Shown here: one piece after another, positions 1-12,500 of the stretch
Numbering within the stretch: position 1 is the first letter of the stretch
How the letters are laid out: every line of letters begins with the position of its first letter
DNA from: Patiria pectinifera
Taxonomy: Eukaryota; Echinodermata; Asteroidea; Valvatida; Asterinidae
Direction of reading: 5' to 3'
NCBI GenBank assembly: GCA_029964075.1
Contig: CM057149.1
Location: 6,396,465-6,460,464, forward strand
DNA: 64,000 bases
Translations under genes and position numbers: made by a program
The notes under the pieces: generated by a model
What the model saw: only the letters and a program-made list of their open reading frames with translations
What the model was told of the DNA's origin: nothing
Databases searched by the model: none

Positions 1-30
1 AGTTCGTTTATGCTTTAAAAATACACTCAC

Positions 31-182
31 CCTCTTAATAACAAAATTTGAACCTGCTGCCAGTGTCAGTTGCCCAGCTGCTGCGTAATTTACGATATTT
101 TCTGGAGCCTTCTTGGCCACTTGGATTCTACCTCCATGGTCCAACTGAACAATGCCCTCGCGCAATATGCAGGGTCGTTCAC
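31..182 (-). CDS. Orphan coding-like internal exon of an unidentified gene
   Basis: On the minus strand, acceptor TTGACAG precedes base 182 and donor GTGAGT follows base 31. Between them is an open frame of 2 + 50 codons containing CILREGIVQLDHGG, then RIQVAKKAPENIVNYAAAGQ and LTLAAGSNFVIKR, with no in-frame stop. Codon choice and amino-acid mix look protein-coding. It lies only 230 bp past the IDH3G stop on the same strand, so its upstream exons must be non-coding, very short or overlapping. I do not recognise the protein family. It could also be a chance ORF between splice-like signals. Confidence 0.35.
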
Positions 183-412
183 CTGTCAATCACGCATGCA
201 GGACGCACGCCGCAGGTCTGGTGGTAGTCCGGTTCCCAGACCAAAAGATTCTGACTATACCTGCATCAGGTGCTTTTACTGGTTCCAATGCTAATTCCTA
301 ACATGCAAATTCTTCACGGGTTTACTACTAGGCGTTTCATAGTACAGGTTTATACACATTGTAACAAGATAAATACAATAACAGGGTATCTTCACAGTTA
401 TTCTAAGATGCA
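183..412 (-). other. IDH3G 3' UTR / short intergenic spacer
   Basis: These 230 bases follow the IDH3G stop. No canonical AATAAA or ATTAAA is seen on the minus strand; a TATAAA variant occurs near 350. Nothing else is recognisable. Confidence 0.4.
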
Positions 413-508
413 CTAATAACTGTATTGTTTGATGGCTTGTATTTCCCGGATGACTCCCTCTACCACATCTGATGTAGCTGCGCTGCCTCCCAGGTCGGCC
501 GTATGCAC
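413..508 (-). CDS. IDH3G: IDH3G exon 10 (stop codon)
   Basis: This exon encodes [20 protein letters not shown] and then [11 protein letters not shown] with the stop at 415-413. It matches the C-terminal GG-TTSE-DVI helix of IDH3 gamma. The acceptor is TTCGAACAG. A dispersed MITE begins about 60 bp upstream in the intron. Confidence 0.93.
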   Translation of the reverse strand: MHTADLGGSAATSDVVEGVIREIQAIKQYSY

Positions 509-3500
509 CTGTTCGAAAGGACAACAATACTCCATTACACAAAGTAATAAGTCATTAGCGAGAGACCTATCCCCTCCGTTCACAAGTACCCCCTCACTGG
601 CAAAGAAAGTACAGTTGGGGGTGACCGACCGACGCCATCTTGCCTGACTGTAATTCATTTGCCGCGAAGCGCGGCCACTGCGTGTACATAGTACAAATCC
701 CCTGGTGTACGTGCATCACACACAAGGAACGGTGCGCGTCAACCAGCGAAATGTCCCGCCCATGGGACGTCGTTGCTAGGTAAAAGGGCGCCCTCTTTTG
801 TCGGCGTACAGAGCCCATACCCTTTGGGATTTACATTTGAAAAACATCTGTACACTGACTTGCTCAGAATGCTTGGCACATTTCAACTTTGAATTCTCCA
901 GACCAAACACACCGTTGCTAATCACATGATTCGGGGCAAGCTCTTGCATAGTTACATAAGAGACGCTCAGCAACGATACATTGTACACGGTGGGTGAGAA
1001 TGGCACCAAGACACCAGACCATGCCGGAGCTGGGGGTTGCTAGCATAAGGCTTGCCCTTTATAATCACGTGATATAGTAAGTCTCTTTGGTTGGGAGAAT
1101 GCAAAGTTAAAACGTGCAAAGCTTTGGATTAAGTCAGTGTTCCAGATTTTATTTAAATTTAACTCGCAAATGGCTCATTGACCAAAGTTGGATTTGAACT
1201 AGCGACTACCAAAACACTGCCAGTGCTTTACTTCGGTCAAGCGCAGCTGTTTTTTCCTCATTTTTCACATCTATTGCCCGGGTTCGATTCCTGCCCTAGT
1301 CCACATGTGGATTGGGTTTTCAGTCCCTGCCTGCTTCCGTGGGTTTTCCCCGGAATATTCTTCTGGGGTTTTCCTCCCACCTCTAAAACTGTAATATCTT
1401 CTCATTGTTTTCTCACTACAGGTTTCTTCAGCCTTGCGACCTACATGTACAGTGCCATAGGCGCTTTGGAAGAATCCTTGGTTTTCAATACCAGAAATAA
1501 ATACTCCTGGCGAACACACCTTGTTCTCCGTGACTGTTTTCATGACGGCAGCATTGATTAGTTCAGCGTGTTGGTTCAGGCCTAGATGTCTCAGGAGCAA
1601 GCAACCAGCCAGCAGCGTGGCAGTGGGATTGGCCACGTTCTGTCCGGCGATGGTCTTCCCCGTGTTTCTAGTTGCCTTGAGGTTGATAACAGAAAACAAA
1701 ATAACGTTAAAGGAGTACTGTCCAATGCTCTTCAACAAATTCATTTTTTCTTCCTGACGATTTTTCAAATTAAATGTTTATAATGAAAACTACTATTTTG
1801 CACCCATAAAAAAGGCTTGTTTTCCAGGCTGCTTTTGTGCACACACAGATCGGACCTGTGAGTAGACTGGTTCCTGGTACGTACACTATCTATTCTGATT
1901 AGGGGCGGAAACCAGTCTATCCTGCTAGAACTGAATCATCACTGGGCTGCAATATATGTACATGTGTAAAAAGTTGATATTATTCCAAACCGTCTTTCGT
2001 TCTTTTGTACTGCTAGAAAAATAACAACTTTGAAAGTAAAATTTATTTTGCTGGCTGAAACACAAAATACCAATGACAGTACGTGTACATCTTTAATCTA
2101 AGGTACCGCAACCATAAATTCGACAAGACTCTAAACAAACTACTTTTTGGCTGTCATTGTCACACAGTTATGATGAGCAGTTCAAGTTAATAAGACAGTA
2201 CCTGTACATGCATCAAACATAAGAGAGGTTAAGTTAGAAGATTTATCAAGAATGTGAACATCTAGGACTAACTTTATGTCTTGGCTTCGCAACAAAATGT
2301 TTCGGCTACAACTGCTCAATCGCTGTGCGCAATATACATGTAGTGGTGTGCCCTAACGTGGCGCACTTCGACGTTTCCCCTGACTTTCCTCATGCAGTGT
2401 TGCCAAACTTCTTTGTTGACATACTTCAAATTCATTCAGTTAAATACTGGTACTTTTATCTTACCCTTCTCTATGATACTACAAAACACTACTGAGTAGT
2501 AACCTGTAGTATGCATTTCTTTCCATACAAGTGGGCACAGCACATGTGGTGCTTGCTGTTGAACTTTTGTGAACAATCTCCGTGTCATGAAATTAAGTCT
2601 GAAATTCAAAAATGGTGGCGTCTGAAAAATGGGGCACAAATCAGCTGAGTGTTCCCCAATGTGGCGCACTTGAAGAATGTCTTTAAAGTTGAACATTCTT
2701 ATAAACCATTATTATCTCTACTCACATACCCAACCAGAGGTTTGTCAGAAAACTATTTTCTTATTTTTTGGTGCATTTTTAAAGAGTTCACTTTGCACTT
2801 CAAAATAAAATTGTAAAATCACACCAAAATAAATGTCTCTGCTTAACTTTGTTATGGGCGTATAAACTCACGATTTAGGAACAAGACAGTTTAGAGTCTG
2901 ATGAAGTTTCACTTTTAATACTGTGAAATTTCAGATAAACGTTTTCCTCTGGCAAGAGTTTAAAAATCAAAGTGCGCCACGTTAGGGGCCGCACCACGTT
3001 AGGGTACATCAACAATACAGAAAGAGTGATGTTGCAGTTTCTCGTAGATTCAAGAGAGGAGAAAACCTCTTTTCTCACGCATTCAAAATGTTAAAATTTC
3101 CAATCCTTAGTTATTGTTCATTTCCTGTTGCTTGTTGCGGGACTTGTGGTTTACTTGTGACTTAAGTTGTAAACTGACTTTTTTATTTTATTGTGACGGG
3201 ACCTGTTATGGACTTCAACACTGAAATTTGATCAACTTTCTCACCGTTTCAAAGACAGCAAATTCTTCTCCAATGTTCTGGCCTGGCACAATCCCCGGTC
3301 CCCCGACCAGCCCGGCCCCAATGTTACTGATGATGTTGCCATAGAGATTGGGCATCACCATGACGTCAAACTGATTGGGGTTGGACACCAGCTGTGTTAA
3401 AAGAGACATAAAATGTTCAGAAATGCATGCTTAATGTTTCACCAGGGGAAAAAAATAACAGAAAACAACTGAATTTGATATCAAGTTGAACAATTATACA

Positions 3501-6500
3501 CTAGCAAGAATTATGGTTGTATTACTTTCACCAAGCCATCTACATATTCGTTTTGTTTAACAATTTATTTTGTTTCAGAAGCACAAAAAGCTGAGTGACC
3601 ACTAGTTTGAGTGGCCAGTTTTATTACACCACTCAAAGCAGCAAATGTTTGAATAGTATATCACTCAGATTACATTCTTATGAATATGGGCATTGTTTGG
3701 ATGAAAATATCGATAGTTTGATTAGTACTATGAAATATTTAAGGGCTTGTAGCTCATGTAACTAAGACCAATTTAGATTGGATGATACACGAGGCAAGGA
3801 TTTTTTGAATTCCATCATTGTTTGGTACACATTCATGTCATTTTCTCTTTGCTCAACACGTACCTGCATGCAGCAATTGTCCACTATCATGTCGTTGAAT
3901 TCAATCTTTGGATATAGCTTAGACACGCTACGACAACTCTCCAGGAACAGACCATCCCCGAGTTTCCTGCAAGAGACAATTGCCGGAAACATTACAATGA
4001 CAGAACAAACAAAGCCCCACTAGGGCTATGCAGGAGGTGTGTCCGCAATTTCTCCCACGCTGAGATTTCCAAGACTTGATTTGATTCATCTTCATAGGTT
4101 ACAATAGCGTCCTCTATCCTGTCAGCAGCTTTGAGGCAAGTTCGATCAAGGACCATAGTTAACTATAGTTCGACCAACTCTGATCGAACACATGCTAATT
4201 GACAACGGTTGGACTAGTCTTGTCGACTATTCAGGACCAGCCTATTGCGGCTGGTCGCACCGTTATTTTTTAGCTGGTTATCAGTAGCATCTTTCTTGGA
4301 TGCATGGTGCAGGGGGAAATAACTATCAAAAAATGGGAGGAAAACCGAAAGCTGTGTGAGTGCTTAAGTTCATTTTCATTGCACAGGGTTATAGTTTTTC
4401 CATGTTAATTTACGAGTCTGTCAATTTTATCATGTTTGTCACCATTGCACAATAATAATGGTGATTATGTAAGGTGTCCTAAACTACACAATCACTCTAA
4501 TTCTTTAGAAGATGTTAGACCGCCATTTTCTTATGGTCGTTCGACTAGAGTCTCCACACTAGAGTCATTCGACTAGAGTCGTTTGCAACTTCAGTGTGTA
4601 TGCGCTGGGTTCGTCACGAACCAACCACTAATTAACCACTGGTCCTTGATCAAACTTGAAATGAAACAAAATGAAATGAAATGCTTCTTTGAAGTGCTGC
4701 TTCCAACAGAACAAGTGGCAAGCGTTTTCTCTGTTTTTGGACAGTTTTACACAAAAACTAAATGTTTATGAGTGCAATGGTAAGAATAATTTCATTCGAT
4801 GACAGATGGAATGGAACATTCCACAAGGTGCAGTGAATGTGAAACATTCATTATTTGTTTTATACAACACCTGAATAAATCCTCGTCATCTGATTGGTCA
4901 GAGCTGCCAAAAGTGTCATCGTGCAATGGAAATTCAATGACAGGTGATCAATAACCTACCAATCAGATTTAATCAGGCGGTGGGATTTAAACTCTGGGAC
5001 AGGTTTTCATAACGTGACTTAAAATCTTGTTCTACTCAGAAACATCATAGACGAGTGCGTATTTGATGCAAAAGTGAATGCCAGTTAGTGACATCATGGC
5101 AAGCGTTCATGCTGTGTAGTCATATAGGTCAAACACATTTCAACAGTGACAAATGTACTTTACATTCACGATTACATTACATCCCTGCCTAGTATAAACA
5201 GGCTTAAGGCTTCATTGAAAGAAACAGAACATTATCTTACATGATATTGGCCTTGTGAATGGCGGTCACCTTCTTACGATTGTGCCTGGTTGCGTAGTCA
5301 AACGCATACTTGGCTATGCGCTCTGACCGTTCTGCTGTTATGATCTTGAGGCTTTCCACCACACCATTTGCACTCTGCCAAAAAAAACCCACCAAACAAA
5401 CAAACAAAATAAGGGGTTAAACACTTTTTATGTGTTTATAAACCATCTAATGAACAAATTAAAACGAACTTAAATGGATTCAGGGATGTAAAAGACATAG
5501 TTGAAAAGAAAATGCTTGTAACTGATCGATTTAACAAACAGAAATGAAAGTTGTATCGTTTCGGTTGGCGGTAACACCGTGTGGTAATAACTACTGCTTA
5601 GAAGATATTTAGTTCTGAAAAGAACTTGTCCTGCTTATTATCAAATTTCGCTAAGTAGTTTTTGTTCTGATAAGAACAAAAACTTAAATGGATTCAGGGA
5701 TGTAAAAGACATATTTGGAGAAGAAAATGCTTGTAACTGATCGATTTAACAAACAGAAATTAAACTTGTATCGTTTCGGTTTGCGGTAACACCATGTGGT
5801 AATAACTACTGCTTAGAAGATATTTAGTTCTGAAAAGAACTTGTCCTGCTTATTATCAACTTTGGCTAAGTAGTTTTTGTTCTGATAAGAACAGTCCTGC
5901 TTTAAGTACTGAGTAAAAGAACTTGTCTTTGGTCTCAACGTTTTGACTAGCCTGCTCTAGTCATCGTCAGGAGACTGAAATAAAACCCTTCTGCAAAAGT
6001 CTTTCAAAATTATACTTTGAATGTGTATTTTAGAACTATGACGAATATACCGAATACTCGATCATAATTCAAATGGCATTTTCCAATTTGAACATTCATC
6101 CGCTCTAAGGGTTTTTGGCTACAAACCCTGCTCAGTGCAATAACATACAACGTTTTTCAAAGCGAGAAGCCTGCCCAGTACAGCAAGATCCATAAAATCA
6201 AAAGTCTCAAGTCCAAACTGCCTCAGAGTCTGTGGTCACCGACTGCAGCAGGATACAACTGTGGTATCGTTCAATGGGACTAGCTCTTATTGTCTCAGAA
6301 TTGGCCGTTTATGCACTGGTGTTGATGGCTCAATGCAGCAAGGCCCCACAGACTTTTACACCTGATGCACTGTGTTGCGTCTGGCAGGATAAGGGTTCGA
6401 ACCCTGACGGGGAACATGGTGCTTGTGTTCTTGGGCAAGACATTTCACTACAATTGCCTCTCTCCAATTCGGCCAATTCGAACCCTGACGGGGAGCATGG

Positions 6501-9500
6501 CGCTTGTGTTCTTGGGCATGACATTTCACTACAATTGCCTCTCTCTACCCAGGAGTATAAATGGCTACCTGTGACAGTAGAGACTAGATTGGGCTGACCA
6601 CGAGCTGCTGCAGAAAAAGGATCTCATGGCCTGATGAACAGGGGTATTTTTTCAGCACTTTGTATCCTTTGGGAAAAGGCGTTTTGTAAATACCAATATA
6701 CATGTAAAGGTACCATTAAGGAGACAGGTTATCGTAATTTCTTCGCAAGATGGGAGACACCGATCATTAGGGAGACATTTTCATGTCTTCCTAATGTAAC
6801 AGCCCCCATTTAGAGGCAAAATTTTATTGTCGCAATAAGATTATATTTGTTGCTCGTGGTCTAATTAGTAAACATATCGAAATTCGTGGAAAAAGGACAA
6901 GGGAATATTGGGTTAGGGCACATTGAAGTTTGAAACATTTTGTGCACAAGTCTATGGGAATGTCTCCCAAATGACCCATTTTCCGTAATTATAATTATTA
7001 TTATTATTAAAGGAAATTTTAAGAATTGCTCAGTGTGTTTCAGACCTCGTGTTCCAGGCTGGAGTACTCCCCCTCCGTGTTCTCTCTGATTATGGTGATG
7101 TCAATGTTGCTGTGTTTGGTCTTCAGACCCGGCAGGCTCTTGCAGTGGATCACGCTGGCAAACAGGTCCAGCCCAACTCTGTGAATCATCAACACAAATG
7201 TCGTAACAAGAGGTGGTACCAGGAACGTACTGGTAAACTCAACTAGGCTTGTGCAGTATTGGATTCCGAGAGTCTATGGTATAACGTCACAGAAATATCG
7301 CGCAGTATTCGGTTTTATCAGGTACTTTTCTGGACGGACTATTATGTCGTCGCGTCAGTGCAACAAGGTCGTAACTCCATTCTCTAACAAAGTCGTATCT
7401 CGCGCGAATACGCTCCCTGCAACAAGGTCGTTTCTCGACGTCCATTGACGCGTTTTGCATCGTTCATGCCATTTTAGGAGATAACGACCTGGTTGCACTG
7501 ACGCAACGATGTTATTAAAATACAATAACACAGGTGGTATTAGGAAACTGCAAACATGCAGCACGGGCAGAATTCCAAAAGCCATGCTGGATGACTAGTA
7601 AGCACAATTTCCAATTTATCTAGATACCGTGGTCACAAGAATTTATACAATTGTGACCTGTTCTGTCAAAAGCAGACGCTTCTGGGCAGAGGTTGAAATT
7701 GAGATAGGGCCAAAAAACGCTGTGGGGGTGATTTTTATCGATATTCAAATTTTTGCATATTTGTAATCCTGAACATGTCTAAAATATATTATAAAAGTTT
7801 GAAACCCTAATTTGAACTATACATATACTATTTTTGATGATTTTGATAAGGTTTATCAGTTAAAGAAATAACTGTTTTGTGACGTACATGGCCATTTTCT
7901 CCGTTTTCTACTTTTCGACACAATGAACTTCAAAATACATGCAGCATAACTCTGCCCAGGAATGACCGTTTTCAAAAATTAAACCACCTATTAAAAGGAA
8001 AAAGAACATGTTAACAATATGTAAAAATATCATTTTCGACCTTATGCCCAGAAAAATCTGATTTTGACAGAACAGGTCACAATTATCCATATAGTGCACA
8101 CCCGGCCAAGTTATTTCCGTCACTTTTTGTTTAATGGGATTTTGCAAGCATGTGGTCACATTCAAGAAGGAAACCAATGGTAACAAGATTTCATACAGAG
8201 GTCGTACGCATTTCAGTATATTGATAACATCATTCGGTATTACTTGGAATCAAAAACAATATTGTCACTATACAACATTACTGAAATATAGTCCAAACCT
8301 ACACCAGGCATGCAACTGAGAATTTAGAAAAAACGAGGAAATTCCAAACCACACAAGACTTTGTACATTGTTTTTCAATTTGTAATGGCATTTACGAGAA
8401 GTAAAAAACGAGGAAATCAGCGGATCCAAGGAAAAGTTGCATGCGTGCTACACGCATAGCTTGTTTGGCCAGTACGTAGGATCGATGTTGACAAACTTGC
8501 CCAAATGTACGCACCTGAGTCGGACGTTGTCCGATTTACAAACAGCGAATCGGTTGATATCTGTGTGGATATTTCCTTTCAGCGCCGTCCCGTTCCTCTT
8601 GATGGCTACTATTGCGTCTTCTACTCCTTCTCCTTCGACTGATTCTCTCTCCCCGCTCAACGTGAACTCCTCAAAATCAATCGGAGCATCAGCATGCCTA
8701 GAAAAACAGTCAATCAAAAGGACAACCGACCATGTTGACTTTAATCAACCCCTTAGCACCAGTTATACATAGTACTACGTTGTATTTGTTGGGCGCAATT
8801 GGTTGGATCTGGGGTATCGCCCAATTGGCATGATCAGTTGATCGTGCCACCACTGGCTGATTATGCTGCTATGGGCCTTATGCATGAGTCGGTAAAATAT
8901 ATGAAAGCGAGGTAAAATCTTAATATTTGGAAATTGCGAAGAGAAACGAAAGCACGTTAATTACTAATTAATTCCAGTCTGCTTCAATGAATAATTTAAA
9001 ATTTGTAATAAACATTCCCTAAAGTTTAAAGCCAGATTTAAAAAAAAACATGACAGGAAAATAAGGCTGCATTATGCCTGCATAAATAGTCTGGCGCCAT
9101 CCCATTCAACAGTTAACAATTAAAGAAATACATGTAGGGAACTCGACAAAAAAAAACAACTCGTGCATAAGGCCCATTGATCGATCACACTTTCTGTCAG
9201 TATCACAGCTATGGAGGATTGGTTAAAAAGAAGGGAAGTAATCAAAGTCTGAGATTTTGTACAAGATCGACCGAATCACATTTCTACACAAGCGATAGCG
9301 CAAATCGAGCAATAGCGCAAATCCACCGATCGCAACCAACATATCTACTTCCCGATGAAACTATAGGAACAGTACAGTGCTAGGGCTGTTTGGGACGGCA
9401 CAGGGAGTATCAGGCAGGGCAGATTGGGACAGTACAGTGACTAATAAAGTGAGCTAATATAAAGAAATTAATTGGATGGGATTTGAACCTGCGATCTGCC

Positions 9501-12500
9501 GAGTGTTGCTGGTAGCTGTCTGTGGTAGTTATTTTTTTGGGGGGAGAGGGGAGGGGCGGGGGCAGGTTAGCCTTCCCACTTTTGGGGTCCAGGTTCAAAT
9601 CCCACCATGGTAAACATGTGGATGATTTTTTTAGTCCATGCTAAATCTGTGGATTTCTTTTGAGCATAATTCAGACTTTTTCTTTCACCTAGAAAAACTG
9701 ACCATTTTAACACATTCTCTCTCTGGTATTTTTCATACAGCTTTTCACCTACAGTGTCTAAAGTGTACTTTTGAAAAACCCTTAGATGAGAACTGGATCC
9801 CATCAACTGCACTGACATACTCACCTGAAAACCTCCTTCACGTGAGACATTAACTCCGGGCCGATTCCATCGCCAGGAATTAACGTCACGGTGTGCCAAC
9901 CCCCATAGCGAGCTGGAATGTGCTGTCAAAAAGAAGCAAAAAATCCCACCATTAACTATATATGCTGACTGGATAGCGCATGGCCATAACACCGAACATT
10001 AAGTTATGTCGCTTTTTGACCACAGTGCCCCCAGTCTTCAAAATATGGCAGCCAATATATGAACGTTCTATGTATACAATAAAGCGAGCACTGTTTCAAG
10101 ATTTGGCGCACGCTGTATCAAGATTTGACACCCATTTTGGTATTATGATGCTCTGAAAAAGGACAATTTTTCCAACGTGATTATATTTAAAACCGTTGAA
10201 AAAAATGCTTTTTGACCACAGTGCCCCCAGTCAATATATGAACGTTCTACACACAGCGAGCACTGTTTCAAGATTTGGCGCACGCTGTATCAAGATTTGA
10301 CACCCATTTTGGTATTATGATGCTCTGAAAAAGGACAATTTTTCCAACGTGATTATATTTAAAACCGTTGAAAAAAAATGCTTTTTGACCACAGCGCCCC
10401 CAGTCTTCAAAATATGGCAGTCAATATATGAACGTTCTACATACAGTCAGCACTGTTTCAAGATTTGGTGCACGCTGTATCAAGATTTGACACCCGTTTT
10501 TGTATTATGATGCCCTGAAAAAGGACAATTTTTCCAACGTGATTATATTTAAAACCATTGAAAAAAAAGTGAATTTATGTGATACTCAAAAGTGAACCTC
10601 GACATATGAAACACCGTGAACCGTTGCAGACAAAAGGTAAAGAAAAAAAACCCACCAGATCTACGACAGCAAGCTTTCCTTTTCATGTAACCGACACAGT
10701 CTTCCCAATATGTCTTCAACTGACCTTGACTAGCCAGATACTGTACAGAGACCCAAAAGCAGCAAACTCAGTGCAAGTGGGTGCAACTAATGCAATGCTT
10801 TCATTGTTCTTATATAGCGCTTTTTAACTAAGATCAAAGCGCTGTACATTATTATTACCCCTAATCATTGGGCCAATTAAACATTCCATATACCATCTCA
10901 GCTCCCTGGGGAGTATACAGCTCGATGCAGCCTGTTAGGCGCAAGCAAGCTTATTCAATCACAATAACCATCTCTGCCCTCACAGGTACCCATTTACTCC
11001 TGGGTGGAGAGAAGCAATGAGTGACAAAGTGCCTTGCCCAAGGGCACACGCACCATGACCCCGCCAGGACTCGAACCCACGACCTGCAGCTTTACCCACA
11101 GACCACGAATCAGTGCCCTTAACCACGAGGCCACAGCACTCGTGGTTAAACCACTTCTTCTGAATACTTTCGGGAAGAAAAGCCTGTAAGGATGTTTAAA
11201 CATTGCCCTATGAACAGTAGTATTTGTATTTTTTGAGGTTCTGGGTTCAAAAATGCTATAAAAACCAAGAAAAACAATCATTTTCCTGTAGTCCGGTTCC
11301 CTGACTCCATATAAGAAACAGAGAAGTTTGAATACATTGGGGAATTGTAAGGTCAGGGAACCAGTCTAGCCGGCTTGTACCCGTTCATAGGTGTGTAATC
11401 GATTGCGAACAAGTGCGATGGTCGATTGGGGCCAGTATTTGAAAAAAAAGCCAGTTTTTTCCAACGCTGGTCGGCCGACCAGCGTTGGAGATTGATACAA
11501 AAATAGCACTTTTCTTGAAAATGACAGTATACCAGGTGCCATGATTTTACAGGATGCTTTACACTGTCATTCACTAACAGTCCAGCAAGGTATTTCAAAA
11601 TGATTTGGTAGTTTTATTTTTTGATGTTTGCAAATGTTGTCTTTTCCCTTTAACAAGGGTTCTTATCAGTTTTAAACAACTTTCCTGAACCTATTTCAAC
11701 TTCTCATTCATGTCCCAAAACAGGATATGATTGCTGCACTTTGTCAATTGAAATACACCAACGAAAGTGTCCCCAAAATTGCTGCACTTTGTCAATTGAA
11801 ATACACCAACAAAAGTGTCCCCAAAACGGGATATGATTACTGCATGCTGTCAATCAAAGTACAACAACGAAAGCTAGAAAAGCCCTAAATAAAATTGAAA
11901 GACTTTATCAAGTGAAAATTGAAATACTCACACCAGATGACTGATGTCGTCTTGTGCAACTTGTCTGCAGTCCAGCTACGAGCAGAGGCTGTCAATAAAG
12001 GACAATTAATCATAATGAGAGGTAATAAAAGGGTGATTGTGTAGCTATGGCCCCTCTTGCATGTTAATAGTTCTAAAACATAGTTTTGATTTATATGGCA
12101 GTGTATATTTGCAATTATAACACCTCACCCACAGATTCTGTGTCTTGATTGGCAGAGAGCGAGTCACATGTTACTTTCTAATTTTGCTATCTTTCTGTGC
12201 ACGGCCAAAAGTACTATGCGCATAGCAACCAAAGTACTATACCATTAGCAACCAAAGTACTATTTCCACGGCGCGGTATTCGTGTGCAAATGCATGCTGG
12301 TGTGTGTGTGTTGCGCGTTGTGCATAGCGCGTATTATTCCAAAGAGAGCGTGCCGCAGACTTGGGTTCAAACATTTTGTGAAGGGTTAGTTTTTAAGAGA
12401 GAAATACATTTTCCACCAATTTTGTATTGAAATTGAAGTTTATTTCAACTGTGTTCTGATTTTAATAATTAAAAATATTAAAATCAAGCAGAATCTGTGG

